Positions 44,279-56,345 of a stretch of DNA of 64,000 bases are shown here, piece by piece (position 1 is the stretch's first letter; each line of letters starts with the position of its first letter). The notes below the pieces were generated by a model that worked only from the letters and a program-made list of their open reading frames with translations, did no database searches and was not told the DNA's origin. The DNA is from Sugiyamaella lignohabitans (Eukaryota; Ascomycota; Dipodascomycetes; Dipodascales; Trichomonascaceae): positions 1,054,001 through 1,118,000 of the forward strand of contig NC_031671.1 of the NCBI RefSeq assembly GCF_001640025.1, written 5' to 3'. The position numbers and the translations under genes are program-made.

Positions 44279-46837
44279 ATGACAGAGGCATTGAGAGTTC
44301 TCGAAGCCCGAGATATTAATCGGCTGCCCAAGGTCGAGAAAGTTGCAGAGACCGACCAACAAAAAGATGGTGGTGCTGTCAAGAAACCTAAAGAGAAGAA
44401 GAAGAGAGAGAAGCTGTCATCGCTTTGTAAGACGCCGCCACAAGTAATTCGAGCTCGTCATGGACAAGACTACGAACGAGGCTCCTGTCTTGGAGAAGTA
44501 AGTTACAAACCATCAGGGTTCAGATCTGAAATGAATTGGCAGCATCAGCCTCAAAATCCACTATTTCCACATCTCTCACACTTGCTGACCGCCCGAAGAA
44601 CTTCTCGAGCGGAGCGAGAGGAGCCACGGGGTCTGGGGCAGAGCCCCAGCCGCCGGAGGCAGCACCACCACTACACAAACACAACATTGTCGCAGTAGCT
44701 AACCGAAGATTAGGGAGGGTTTGCCCGATGTTTCCAGGTGAGAGATAACAGTGGAATGATATATGCCGCTAAGACGGTGGCTAAAGCGTCGCTGAAGTCT
44801 AGTAAGACTAAGGAGAAACTACTGGCCGAAATCAAGATCCACAAGAGTATGCACCACCCTAATATTGTGCAGTTTGTAGACTGTTTTGAAGACGACGACA
44901 ATGTATATATACTGCTAGAGATTTGTGAGAATCAAAGTTTAATGGAGATGCTACGAGCTCGTAGTAGACTCACTGAGGAAGAGACAAAGTATTACATTGT
45001 ACAAATTCTAGGAGCAGTTCGTTATATGCATAAACGCAGAGTTCTTCATAGAGACTTGAAGCTGGGTAACATATTTATTGGCGACAACATGGATGTGAAA
45101 ATCGGTGATTTCGGTCTTGCTACTGTTCTTGCATCGGATAGTGACAGGAGGAGAACTATTTGTGGTACCCCCAACTACATAGCTCCAGAGGTGCTATTCG
45201 GAAAGAAGGTCGGCCATAGCTATGAAGCAGACATCTGGTCCGTGGGTATTATTCTGTACACCATGTTATTTGGCAAACCGCCATTTCAAACCAAGGAGAT
45301 TGAAGATATCTACGATCGTATTGCTAATCTAAGTTATTCGTTCCCAGAAAAGGTCAAAGTCAGTGAAGATGCCAAGGACTTGATAAGAAAACTGCTGGTT
45401 ACAGATCCAGTAGAAAGACTGTCAATTGAAAAGGTCCTTGAACATCCATTTTTCGAATACCAGTTCCCAGCCATGGTTCCATCATTTGCATTGACCAAGA
45501 AACCTATTTATGCTGCCATGACCGAGCATGATGCCCGCAAAAACTTTATTAACTGTCAGGTTCAAGCCAAGATAAGACTTGCTGAGAGTACAGAGGTTGC
45601 TTCAACCGATGTCAAGCCCATCAAGATCGACGAACGAGCTGCTACAAGTGCACAGAACTCACAAACCGAAAATGGACCTGCTGCTGTACTGCCCACATCG
45701 CTATCACCTGCGTCTACCAAGGACAAGTATAAGATGGTCATTGTTCCACGAAAGAGTGGACTCGATCTGAAGCAGCAACAACAGCAGAAACTGAAGCTGA
45801 CAGGAGAATACGCCGGAAAGGCTGTTGAAGGAAACAAACAAACTGCTGAGCAGAATCAGGATAGAGCATATGACCGTCATTCGGCCAGTCCTCGACCACG
45901 ATGGACTCGAGCTGTCACTGCACTTGCTACTGGTAACAGAAACCAGACCGACAAACAAGTTGCTGTCGAGCAACGAGTAACAAGATCCGCTACCGCACCT
46001 CCTAAAACCGGCCAGACCAACACAGCCAGTCGTACCGCCGTGGCAGCAGCAGCTGCAGCAGCAGCAGCACCAGCAGCATCAGCAGTATCAGGAAGAACGA
46101 CTCATGACGGAAAATCCATGCTCTACCGTACACTAAAGACCCTGACAATAGCAATCAACAGCTACGAGTCGAAAGAAACACTGGCCCCTGCGCAATCCAG
46201 TCCACGGGTACCGGCGGTGTTTATCAGCAAATGGGTCGACTTCTCCGACAAGTACGGCCTGGCATACCAAACCTCAGAATCCAATGACGGTGTATTATTT
46301 CGCAACGGCACAGTTCTTCTGATGAACCCGGAAAATGAGACGTATCTGATGCTCGACAAAGACGACACCACTGAGAAACCGTTAGTATGTAAATGGACAG
46401 GAAAAGCTATCTACCCCAGTACGGAAAACGCCAGTGAGCACAAAGTGATTCGACTAATCAACACGTTCCACCGATATATGCAAGATCATTTACAGAAGAG
46501 TAACTACGGCATCCAACGAGCATCGGACGACCTTTCGGTGAACCCAGTATTTGTGACCTACTACGAGCGTCAGCCCGAGTACGTGATGCTGTGCTTGAAC
46601 AACGGAACTTTCCAATTCAACTTCCCGGACCACATGAAACTCATCGTCTCAAGCGGAGCCAGTCAAATCGATCTCATTGACAACGACCAGCGACTGCACA
46701 CCTGGAGCATCCAAGAAGCACTGGCCTTCACCCACCGAGCCCAGCACAAAAAGCTGGTCTCCGACCCGGCTTACACACTTATCCACAAGCTCGCCATGTG
46801 CCGGACTGCTGTCAAGAAAGAGTACAACAGCCTATAA
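44279..46837 (+). CDS. CDC5: Polo-like kinase Cdc5 (two exons)
   Basis: Exon 1 is 44279-44497 and exon 2 is 44714-46837, giving 780 residues. It is the mitotic polo kinase that controls mitotic entry, cohesin cleavage, the FEAR/MEN exit pathways and cytokinesis. A basic N-terminus (KKPKEKKKREK) precedes the kinase domain. The intron (216 bp, GTAAGT, GCTAACC, GATTAG) falls in the glycine-rich loop, joining GSCLGE|GGFARCF. K93 (YAAKTV), HRDLKLGN with D187, DFG with D205, activation-loop T221 (RRRTICGTPNY) and APE are present. A polyAla/Gln linker (about 420-490) leads to two polo boxes: KWVDFSDKYGLAYQ (about 545) and YYERQPEYVMLCLNNG (about 650), which bind primed phosphosites. The length is close to yeast Cdc5. 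The intron contains one antisense GCH element. Confidence 0.95.
44603..44661 (-). repeat. GCH element in CDC5 intron (antisense)
   Basis: Full-length copy, 53 bp before the 3' splice site. Confidence 0.9.
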
Positions 46838-46921
46838 CTGCCAGACGACACCCATTTTTTCTTTCCATGCATTTCTAATACCACAACGATTACACATCCA
46901 TCTCCAATCCATGGGGGCATC

Positions 46922-47060
46922 TGCCTCCGGCGGCTGGGGCTCTGCCCCAGACCCCGTAGCTCCTGCTTCGCAGGAGATAGCTAGGACCGTCGACGAAACG
47001 ACTCGAGCGCAGCGAGAGGAGCAACCAGGGTCTGGGGCGGAGCCCCAGCCGCCGGAGGCA
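46922..47060. repeat. Inverted pair of GCH elements between convergent CDC5 and RPB11
   Basis: Plus copy 46922-46976 (CTCCTGC/GCAGGAG) and minus copy 46999-47060, 22 bp apart, each sense for the neighbouring gene (84 and 53 bp past the stops). The flanks GGGGGCAT and ATGCCCCC extend the inverted symmetry beyond the elements. Confidence 0.9.
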
Positions 47061-47113
47061 TGCCCCCAGCACAGAGAAACACAGAAATAAATAAATATTT
47101 TTAGATACAGCGG

Positions 47114-47736
47114 CTAGTCGTCGGTCTCGGCGAGCATGGCCTTGAGACCGTACTCGGCGCGGAACTTTTCGGACAGGACACTGAGCTGGCCAATGAGGGC
47201 GCTGCACGCGTTTTTGAGCGCTTCTTTAGGAGTATACCCGTCCTGGGTCTGGATTCGCATCACGAAGTTGGCGAACAACGGGTGCTCGATCTTGTATGCG
47301 GCAAACACGACCTGGGGGTCCTGGAGCAGCTGGGCTTTAATCAAGTTGCCCAGTGTATGATCCTCTCTCTCGAACTTGATAATCGCAGCATTTGGCATCC
47401 GCAAATCGGGCGACACCGTGAGTCTGGGGTCTGTTAGTGGCTGGTTGGGGGTTGTGCCTCCGGCGGCTGGGGCGCTGCCCCAGACCCCGTTGTGCTTGCT
47501 TCGCAAGCAGCGCGTGGGGGCCGCGGTGTAGGGTAGTGGACAGCAAATTTGAGGAGTTTGGACCAGAACCACTTGGTAAAAGTGGCTGATGTTGGATGAG
47601 ATGCGGGTGAATGGGGTTGCTAAAGGTGAAGACAGAGCCATCTGAAAATAGCAGGGAGAGAAATGGGTTTACAGGGTACTTACTTGGAGACGCCATCGGG
47701 CAGAATGAATAACTCGAAACGGTCTGGGGCGTTCAT
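47114..47736 (-). CDS. RPB11: RNA polymerase II subunit Rpb11 (two exons)
   Basis: Exon 1 is 47684-47736 and exon 2 is 47114-47423, giving exactly 120 residues, the length of S. cerevisiae Rpb11. It begins MNAPDRFELFILPDGVS; the junction codon makes K, then LTVSPDLRMPNAAIIKFE. The alpha-like dimerisation motif EDHTLGNLIKAQLL is intact; Rpb11 pairs with Rpb3 as the assembly platform of Pol II. The 260-bp intron is GTAAGT, CACTAAC, CCCCAG. The AG directly after the branch point (CTAACAG) is out of frame and must be skipped. The intron contains a GCH element, antisense to the gene. Confidence 0.95.
47455..47509 (+). repeat. GCH element in RPB11 intron (antisense)
   Basis: Variant with hairpin-1 loop GCT and a second hairpin TGCTTGC-TTC-GCAAGCA, another compensatory version of that stem. 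Confidence 0.9.
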
Positions 47737-48891
47737 TTTGTCTGTTTGTGTGTTACCTCAGCCGCCGTCTGTCTGATCAGGTGTGAAGTATTTCAGACTC
47801 GTGAAGCTCTGACTGTATTCGGTAATGCAGCTGCTGCCAGATGGCACTCTTAAAGCATGTTATGCTTGTACCGGGTCTCACGCCAGGCTGACAGCTCAGT
47901 TGACAGAAGCCTGTGAATTTTATGGTCAAGATTCGTTTGTTGGTCAAGAGGATCTTCCAGTCCGTCACTAATTTCAGCTCTGTTCTCTGAGCTGAAAACT
48001 CCAAGAGACTTTGGGGGTCGATTTGAGTAGCTCTCACGGGATAGCCATACTACTGTCCTATATGAACATATTATTCACATTGCCAAGTATCACTATCGGA
48101 TGGCTATCTATCCACCATATAATTTGTTTTACAGTTGGTTATTATTTATTTAACCATTGATGATTGATATCCAGCCAATGATTCCACACTTGAATCGCCT
48201 GAACTGTCTGCCAACTCTCAATTCTGAACCCGACAGGCAGCAATCAACCCTGAAAGTGGCATGTACCTCCAGCGGCTGGGGCTCTACCGCAGACCCCGTA
48301 GCTCCTGCTCAGCAGGAGACGGCTGGGCCCGTCGACGCCCCGACTCGAGCGCAGCGAGAGGAGCAACCAGGGTCTGGGGCGGAGCCCCAGCCGCCGGAGG
48401 CATTCCCCGGACCCTGCATCTCAGCTCCGCGGCCCACTTGGAGCCGATGACGCGCCTGTTGGGTGCCGACAGCGGCAGCCGGGACCAGCCGTGCAACGCA
48501 GCGGGAGATGGCAGAACCCTGGCCCTGAGAGTATCGAGAGTGGTGAATGCGCTTGTCTGAGAGCGACACAGTCGACTTTTTGTTTACCACTGCAACTTCA
48601 CCACCATCGGTTTTTGATTAAGCAATTGCCGGTGTACCCAGAAACCCAAGCTTATTTGTTTGAGGCCGAGTTCTCGATCCACCAGCAGCAAATCACGTCT
48701 CTCATCCAACCCGTGATTGAGCGCCGGTGACGAAAAACCGTGCTGCCAGTCGCATTTCACTTTCGACCTGGGATTCTGACACAAGTGAAAAAAACGGTCA
48801 CCCGTGAATACAATCAAACCAGTCGGAATATAAATCTATCACCACAAATCAAGTTTGCAACGAAGAACAGGATTTCTGAAATCTCTAGAAA
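47737..48891. other. Divergent RPB11/SIN3 intergenic region
   Basis: A 1.15-kb bidirectional promoter region with a GCH pair at 48264-48402. To the right (48420-48730) the GC content stays high and short frames on both strands look coding-like (plus: RFLIKQLPVYPETQAYLFEA near 48610-48670). I could not build a spliced gene with a start and good splice sites. Confidence 0.35.
48264..48402. repeat. Inverted pair of GCH elements in the RPB11/SIN3 promoter
   Basis: The plus copy 48264-48319 is degenerate (ACCTCCAGCGG start, hairpin-1 base changes, loop TCA in hairpin 2). The minus copy 48341-48402 is near-consensus. Spacing is 21 bp. Confidence 0.85.
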
Positions 48892-51800
48892 ATGTCGGGC
48901 CAGGAATGGAACATCCATTCACAGCAGGACGGCTCGCAACCGCCTCCTCCTCCCGATGCTAACCGCCATCACCAGACGTTTGTGTAAGTTTTTTGGCTGG
49001 GGGGTGTGTGCCTCCGGCGGCTGGGGCGTTGCCCCAGACCCCGTTGTGCTCGCTTCGCGAGCGGCGTGGGGACTGGGGTTGTTAGTGGGGTGCTGTTGCC
49101 GTGGCTGGGGAAGTGCCAGCGAGCGACGGTCTGGATGAAGCGACTGCTGCTAGGAATGGTTGAGTTTTGAGTGTTTTGTTCACGGATCCAGTGTGTATGA
49201 GACTCAAGTTTCGTAGATGCTAATGGTTGAATGGTTTGATGGTATCGTGAGACACACTCATTTGTGAGACATTATTAGCGGTCACACCAGTCACAGCAGC
49301 AGTATCGGCATCAGCATCGGCATCAGCATCAGCATCAGCTGGAAAATAGTAGCCAGTAGAACAGTGGTGCCACTGTTTTGACGAGTTTTGTTTTTTAATG
49401 GCATTTTAATTATACCAATAATTTGTCATCATTCTCAGGATATTTACTAACTGAATGACAGAACCCCACAAGGAGGTCACCCTGTTCTGCCACCACCTGC
49501 TTCACTTAATGGAGCTGGATCATCTCGTAAGTGACACCAGCAATGGAAACAAATGTGCTCGAGGAGTCTGTCACATTGCTCCCACAACTTGGATTTGATT
49601 CCAATGACCGCCATTCGCTTCGCTAAAGCTCCTACGTGCCTGAAGTTGCGACCTTGTACCCCAGTAAGCTCGCGAAGCGAGCACTACGGGGTCTGGGGCA
49701 GCGCCCCAGCCGCCGGAGGCACATATCCAACCAATTTCAGAACCGGCTGGTCCCAAGTAAGCTCGCGAAGCGAGCACAACGGGGTCTGGGGCAGCGCCCC
49801 AGCCGCCGGAGGCACGGTCACCACCCCCCAAGAACCCCTAAGGAGCCCTAAAACTAACAAGAATCGCAGTTCCAGGCCAAGGAAGGCCGTATTACTCGTC
49901 GTTGCCGTCGATTTCGGGGTTGAGTGGTGGTCCTGGGGGTCCACCTCCACGGAGCACCTCGCCAGGGGGTGTACACCCACACCAGCACCAGCATCAGCCA
50001 AGTCCAGGCCAGGGTGGAGCAGGACCTCATTCGTTACAAAATCAGGGTCCAGGTGGTCAGCAGCAGCCCCAGGGACAACCTGGAAATGGCCATTCGCAGC
50101 CTCAGCAGCAACAGCCGGGTCAACAGCCAGGTCAGCCAGGCCCACCAGGTCCACAACAACAACCCGGCCAACAACAGCGTCAAATGCCTGGTCACCCGTC
50201 TCCACCACCTCCACCACCACCTCCTCCACCCTCGCAATCTCATAACATGCTCTCAATTCAGTCGCTCAGCGGTGCTGGAGGTCCTCCTCCACCTGCTTCT
50301 CAGTCCAACCGATCTCCTCCAGTCGGTCCAACCGCGGCTTTGGCTCAACAGCAGCAACAACAACCATCATCTGGTCCAGGAACCTCGTCTGTGGGTCCTT
50401 TACCTCCTCAACAGAGCCCTCAACTCCAAACAGTGCCTCCTCCACCCTCACAGGCCTCTGGATTGAGTTCGCTGGCTCAACTTGGCGGAGCCGCCGCAGG
50501 CACTGCGGCGCAGGGTCCGCCCGGCGGACATGGCCCACCACCTCCATCTCAAACAGCATCTCAAACAGGACCTGCTCCTGGTGGTCTTGGCCAGCCACAA
50601 ATCCCTCCAACATCACCCAACCAGCAACACCAGCAACAACAGCAGTCGGCAGGACTTCCTCCCTCGGCAGCTCAAGTCCTCCAACCAAGCCCAATCCAGT
50701 CGGCCCAGCAAATCGCCGAGGCCGCGGCGTACCGCCCTTTGAATGTCAAGGACGCTTTGTCGTACCTCGACCAGGTCAAAGTCCAATTCCAGAACCAGCC
50801 GGACGTGTATAACCACTTCCTGGATATCATGAAGGACTTCAAGAGCCACAGGTAAGTGCCCGGGAATGCCTCCGGCGGCTGGGGCTGCGCCCCAGACCCC
50901 CCGGCTCCTCTCGCTGCGCTCGAGTCGGATGTCGACGGTCCCAGCAGCTCCGCGAAGCGGAGCACAGCGGGGTCTGGGGCAGCGCCCCAGCCGCCGGAGG
51001 CACAGTCCCCGGTCCAGAAATAGTTTACTAACTTTGCAGTATTGATACCCCTGGGGTTATCGACAGGGTGTCGAGTTTGTTCCGTGGCCACCCGAATTTG
51101 ATTCAGGGGTTTAACACGTTTTTGCCGCCCGGGTACCGTATCGAGTGCTCGATGGATCCTATGGATCCTAACCCGATTCGTGTTACGACGCCCATGGGTA
51201 CTACCAGCAGACCCGATGGTGAGCCTACTATCCCGTATCCGGGAGATGGAAGGTGGGGTGGTCCTCCTCAGGGTCCTGGTCAAGGTCTTCCTCCTGTGGC
51301 AGGTCAACCGCAGTTACAGGGTCCTGGACAGGTTCAGGTTTTGGAGCAACAGCAGGTTCAGCCACCTGGGGTTCCAGGCCAGCAGCCTCAGGGACCTCAT
51401 CCTCAGTACCAGAGAGTGCCATCTGTGACTGAATTGGGTCCAGGCGGTGCTGGAGGACTGCCTCCTCAGTTGCAGCAACCACAACAACCACCTCAGCAGC
51501 CTGGTCAGCAGCAACCTCAGTATCCAGGTTACTTGGCTGAACAACAGCAACAACAACAACAGCAGCAGCAGCAACAACAACAACAGCAGCAACAACAGCA
51601 ACAGCAACAGCAACAACAGCAGCATCCAATGGGTCCCCCAGATCCTCAGACTCAACCGTTTAATAGCAACGGTGCCATGTCAGAATTGCATGCCGCTGCG
51701 AATGGCGGGCGTCCTCCGATGATGACGGAGCAACAAAGAAGACAGGGAGGTGGTCCAGTCGAGTTCAACCATGCTATTAACTACGTGAACAAGATCAAGA

Positions 51801-54800
51801 ACAGATTTGCATCTCAACCTGAGATTTACAAGAACTTTTTGGAGATCTTGCAGACTTATCAACGCGAGCAGTTGCGCATTGCTGAGGTTTACACTCAAGT
51901 CACTTTGTTATTTAAGGAAGCTCCTGATTTGTTGGAGGATTTCAAACAGTTCCTTCCTGATACCTCTCAGCCTCAAGGACAAATGGGCCCAGGTGCTGGT
52001 GGCCAGGAGGCTATGAGATTACCTCCAGTGGGTAATTTTGCTCCTCCTGGGTCTATTGGTGCTGGTGGCCCAGCTGCTGCAATTGGCAGAGATGCTGGTA
52101 TTGGTCCTGGTGGTAAGAAGAAAAAGGGAGGCGCTACAAACGCTGAACAGGCTTACCAGCAACAGCAACAACAACAGCAGCAACAGCTTCAAATGCAGCA
52201 GCAACAACAGGCCATATCTCAACAGTATGGCGGTTATAACATTGACTCGAATAATGGAGTTCCTGTGTCTAGTTTGAGATCGGGTGGTCCTACCATTGCC
52301 GGTACCGGCCGTGGTGGTAAAGGTAAAGGAGCTGGTGGTAATATGATGATTCGCGAGCCGAGTCCCACTTTAGTACCAGCAATTCCCGAACCATTACCTC
52401 CCCCATCGCGGTCTGGCGGTCTTCATGATGAAATCGCCTTTTTCGACAAGGTCAAGAAGTTTATTGGTAATAAGCAAACTTATAACGAGTTCTTGAAAAT
52501 CATCAATTTGTTCACCCAGAAGATTATTGATAAAAATGTTCTTGTTGAGCGGGTCGATGGATTTATTGGTAACAATAAAGAGCTCATGGACTGGTTCAAG
52601 CGATTTGTCAAATATGAAGGAAAACCGTTGCACATTGAGAACATTGTTCATAAGAAGCACAATCTGGACCTGTCCTTGTGTCGGTCATATGGTCCATCAT
52701 ATAGATTGCTTCCCAAGAGTGAGACTTTGATGCCATGTTCGGGTCGAGATGAGATGTGTTGGGAGGTTTTGAATGACGAGTGGGTTGTTCACCCTACTTG
52801 GGCTTCAGAAGACTCTGGATTTGTATCTCACCGTAAGAATCAGTACGAAGAGATTTTGTATCGAGTAGAAGAGGAACGACATGAATACGATTATTATATC
52901 GGATCTAACCTCCGTACCATTCAAACTTTGGAGACTATTGCTAACCGTATTGCTAATTTGACTAATGAGGAAAAGGCAATCTTCAAGTTGCAACCTAAAT
53001 TAGGAACTGACTCGACCATTTATCAAAAGATCATTCGCAAGATTTATGACAAGGAAAAGGGACTCGAGGTCATTGAAGCTCTTCATGAGAATCCTGCTGT
53101 TGCGGTGCCTATTGTGTTGCGTCGGTTGAAACAGAAGGACGAGGAATGGAAACGTGCTCACCGTGAATGGAACAAAGTGTGGCGTGAAACTGAGCAAAAG
53201 ATCTTTTACAAGTCACTGGATCATATTGGTTTGACGTTTAAACAAACTGATAAAAAACTTCTTACTACCAGAAGTCTTGTATCTGAAATTACTACTGTCA
53301 AGGCTGAACAGAACTCCAAACGTAAGAACCCTGCTCTGCCCTTACCAAAGTCACAATTAGTTTTCAAAATGGCTGATAATGACGTTCTTCTTGACATTTT
53401 ACGTCTTGTATTGAGCTTTTTGGAGCACGGTGGCTCTTATTCAAGCAATGACAGAGAACGTATGGAAGCTTTCTTCCGGTCTTTCTTGGAGCTTTTCTTC
53501 TCGCTCCCTCCTAATCTGATTTCTGAGAGGTTCCCCGAGAATGAGGGCCGCAAGTCTTCTTCTCCTGAAGCTGAAGACGAATCTAAAACTGATGGTGGTG
53601 CTGCTGCTACTGCTGCTGGAGCTGTTAGTAATGGCAGCACTGGCGCTGGTGGTTCGAAGAAACGTGCTAGAGAGCCTTCAGGAGATTTATTGCGAGATGT
53701 TCTTAAAAAGTCTCGATTCAACGGTAGAGCTGATCTGTCACCTTCTGCCGAAGTGGAACTGGATACTGAGACGGACAGCCCTGCTGAAACTCCAGTTCCC
53801 AGTGCTGAAGACACAACTGGTGCTGAAAATACTAACATCCCACGATTCGGCGATTCTGAAGATGCTTGGTTGAAGCATGCTCAAACTTCTCCATCGCCTG
53901 AACTCGGCGCCAAGAATGACAACCAGAAGAGAGAGGTGTTTAATCTGTTTGCGAACACCACTATTTACGTGTTTGTTCGTATTTTACAAATTTTGTATGA
54001 TCGACTGGAAGAAGTCAAGGGGTACGAATCACTTGTATCGGAGGAGATTGCTAACAGTTTTAATGTTGATTTTGCCAATGACCTTGGTCTGTACGACACC
54101 AAACTGGCCGATATGGGACTCCGCTTTGATAGTAAAGATTGCTATGGCCAGCTGCTTTCGTTGTCTGAACGATTGATTGAGGGCGAGGTCGAACACCAGT
54201 GGTTCGAAGAGGCTATTAGACAAGCTTATAGAAACAGGGCTTACAAGTTCTACACGATAGATAAGATTGTGCAGGCACTTGTTAAACATGTCCATGCCAT
54301 TGTTGGCGACCAAAAGTCGTCTGATGTTTTGGTTCTGTTCCAAGCTGACCGGGTCGAGCCACTTAGTGACATTAAGAAACAAATTGCTTACAGAATGCAA
54401 GTCAAGAAGATTATCGGATCCGATGAGAGTTTATTCCGTATTGACTGGAACGATGAAGAGAAGCGGATTGGATTCCAGTTCCTTGGCAACTACGACTTGA
54501 CCATGAGAGACATCAAAAAGGCAGAAGACAAGTGGAACTATTACTTGACATCTTATATGATGAGCGTGCCCACTGAGGGAGTCGCTCTAGACAGAATCAA
54601 GGCACCACTGCTGTACCGATCAATGATCGAGCTGGTTGACGAAAATTATCCATTTGTGATCATCGAGCAAGGACTCATGGCCCGTGTTTGTATGAACACG
54701 TACAAGCTGTTTTTCGAAGCAGGCACGGTAGATTTCTTCACCAGACCCGGTGTAGACAATTCAGTTTTGAGAACCCCTGCTGTGCTTGAAGGCAGAAAAA

Positions 54801-55414
54801 ACCGTTGGTCGAGCATCATTGATGGTCCAGATGGATGGAAATCGGGACTCAGTGAGACGGATATCAAGAACACTGAGGATCGATTCAAGATTTGGGAAGA
54901 GCAAGGACCCGAAGCTTTTGAAAAGTGGGAGGCTCCCGTGGTTGCTGTTGAGCCCGAGGCTACTGCCAACGGTACCAGCGATGAACAAACCAACCAAACC
55001 GAAGCTGCTGTTGTCCCCACTGGTGAGACCACAGTTGATGAAGCCAAGCCTCTCGAAGCTCCTGCTGATGCTATGGAAGTGGAGACCACATCCAACGGAG
55101 TGAAAGCTGCTGACGACACCACCTCTGAACCAGCTGCCGGCGAACCCAGCTCGGAAAAGTCCGAAGTAGTTGCACCTGAGTCCAAGCTCACGACCGATGA
55201 CGAACCCAAACCGAAGCTGGATGCTTCATCTGAAGTTAAATCTGAGAACGATTCCAAGCCTGAACCTTCTGCTGGCGAGCAAGAAGCATCTGCCGCAGCT
55301 GCCACCGAAACTTCATCCCCCTCTTCTGCCCCAACGTCAACCACCAATCCTGCTGGAGACGCTGACCAGCAGCCTCCCAAAGCTGCTGACGGAGACGTTG
55401 AAATGAGCGGTTAA
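48892..55414 (+). CDS. SIN3: Sin3 transcriptional corepressor scaffold (four exons)
   Basis: Exons are 48892-48983, 49462-49526, 49870-50851 and 51040-55414 (1837 aa); frames close exactly. The start is [16 protein letters not shown]. It is the scaffold of Rpd3-type histone deacetylase complexes. N-terminal Pro/Gln/Gly low-complexity sequence leads to PAH1 (about 338-405), split by intron 3 at [20 protein letters not shown]2 (about 618-690) starts [15 protein letters not shown] and PAH3 (about 840-905) starts [18 protein letters not shown]. The HDAC-interaction region follows with [16 protein letters not shown] 24-residue Gln run (51541-51620) lies between PAH1 and PAH2. The C-terminal ~190 residues are Glu/Ala/Thr-rich. 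Introns (478, 343, 188 bp) use GTAAGT and CTAAC; all carry GCH elements. A CAT/CAG-repeat tract inside intron 1 (about 49290-49350) could be an overlooked exon, but its donor is poor. Confidence 0.95.
49009..49062 (+). repeat. GCH element in SIN3 intron 1 (sense)
   Basis: Short variant: hairpin-1 loop GTT, second hairpin GCTCGC-TTC-GCGAGC. It lies 25 bp after the 5' splice site. Confidence 0.9.
49668..49814 (-). repeat. Two directly repeated GCH elements in SIN3 intron 2
   Basis: Copies at 49668-49721 and 49761-49814, both short CTCGC/GCGAG variants in the same orientation (antisense to SIN3), differ at one position in the hairpin flank. Each is preceded on the plus strand by CCNAGTAAG, so a GTAAG donor-like word abuts both. 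This is the only clean direct repeat in the window. Confidence 0.9.
50867..51002. repeat. Inverted pair of GCH elements in SIN3 intron 3
   Basis: Plus copy 50867-50927 and minus copy 50947-51002, 19 bp apart. The minus copy has second hairpin GCTCCGC-GAA-GCGGAGC, a further compensatory variant. The pair makes up most of the 188-bp intron inside the PAH1 coding region. Confidence 0.9.
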
Positions 55415-55532
55415 TCTGCCTAACTTATATCTATTTGTCGTTTTTGTTTTCTTTGTATTAATGATCTTTCGTAAATAACTCAAAACTATGTATACTACCA
55501 GTTCCCTCCCTCAACCACTGGAATCGGGCCCA

Positions 55533-55762
55533 GCCTCCGGCGGCTGGGGCTCCGCCCCAGACCCCGTAGCTCCTGCTTCGCAGGAGTTTTCTGGGGCCCA
55601 GCTGTTGGGAACAGTGGCCGTGAGACAGACTCCGGCAGCTTGGGCTCTGCCCCAGATCCCGTAGCTCCTTCTTCGCAGGAGTTTCCTGGCACCGAGCGGT
55701 TCGACTCGAGCGGAGCGAGAGGAGCCACGGGGTCTGGGGCAGAGCCCCAGCCGCCGGAGGCA
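55533..55762. repeat. Cluster of three GCH elements downstream of SIN3
   Basis: Plus 55533-55586 (sense to SIN3, 118 bp past its stop), a decayed plus copy 55629-55681 (ACTCCGGCAGCTTGGGC start) and minus 55702-55762. The decayed copy keeps the CTCTGCCCCAGA and GCAGGAG blocks, showing substitution decay of old copies. Confidence 0.88.
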
Positions 55763-56084
55763 CACTCACCAATCGCTGATTCAAGTTCCCCCTGAACCCG
55801 AGTGGTCCAAGTGCAATTGCAGTCGCTAGATTATAGATACAGGTCTAATTAGGTCCAATGCTGCATCTGCAGCTCTGGCGGCTCCAGCCAAGTGCCTGTA
55901 TGAAAGACGGGCCCAGATTTGGGCCGATATGGGGGTGTTATGGGCCGGGGCTGCCCAGACTACCCACATGTAAACAAACATGCATGCGTAATTTGGAGCA
56001 CGGGCAGCGTATTTATCGTGCATGTGGGGCCTGTTGGGCTTGACAGGTGATGGGCAGGCGATGGGCGACTATGTGGGACGGCGG

Positions 56085-56106
56085 TACCCCTGACATTTCC
56101 ATACCG
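56085..56106 (-). promoter_or_regulatory. Partial distal module upstream of PIPK-4
   Basis: On the minus strand CGGTATGGAAATGTCAGGGG matches CGGTATGGAAATATCAGGGG in the PIPK-1 module with one change. It has the same inverted orientation and lies 430 bp from the PIPK-4 ATG. The rest of the module is eroded. Confidence 0.5.
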
Positions 56107-56345
56107 AGTAAGCATCTACGATACGATCGGGGCGAGGGTCTCCTTTCGGGGCAAGCACGGCCCATCGCCTTCGATCTCTAAATAACGTGGGGCTAATAGC
56201 TTAAAGGGTATCTTGAACGGATTGATACTTGAATTTTGTCACACTCAGCGGTACAGACTGGGTGTCTGCTGAGGTGCCTCCAAGGAAGCTGTATGCATGC
56301 AGGTAAGCTGGGGTGCAGCTGGTTATGCTGCTTCACGCCCACAGA

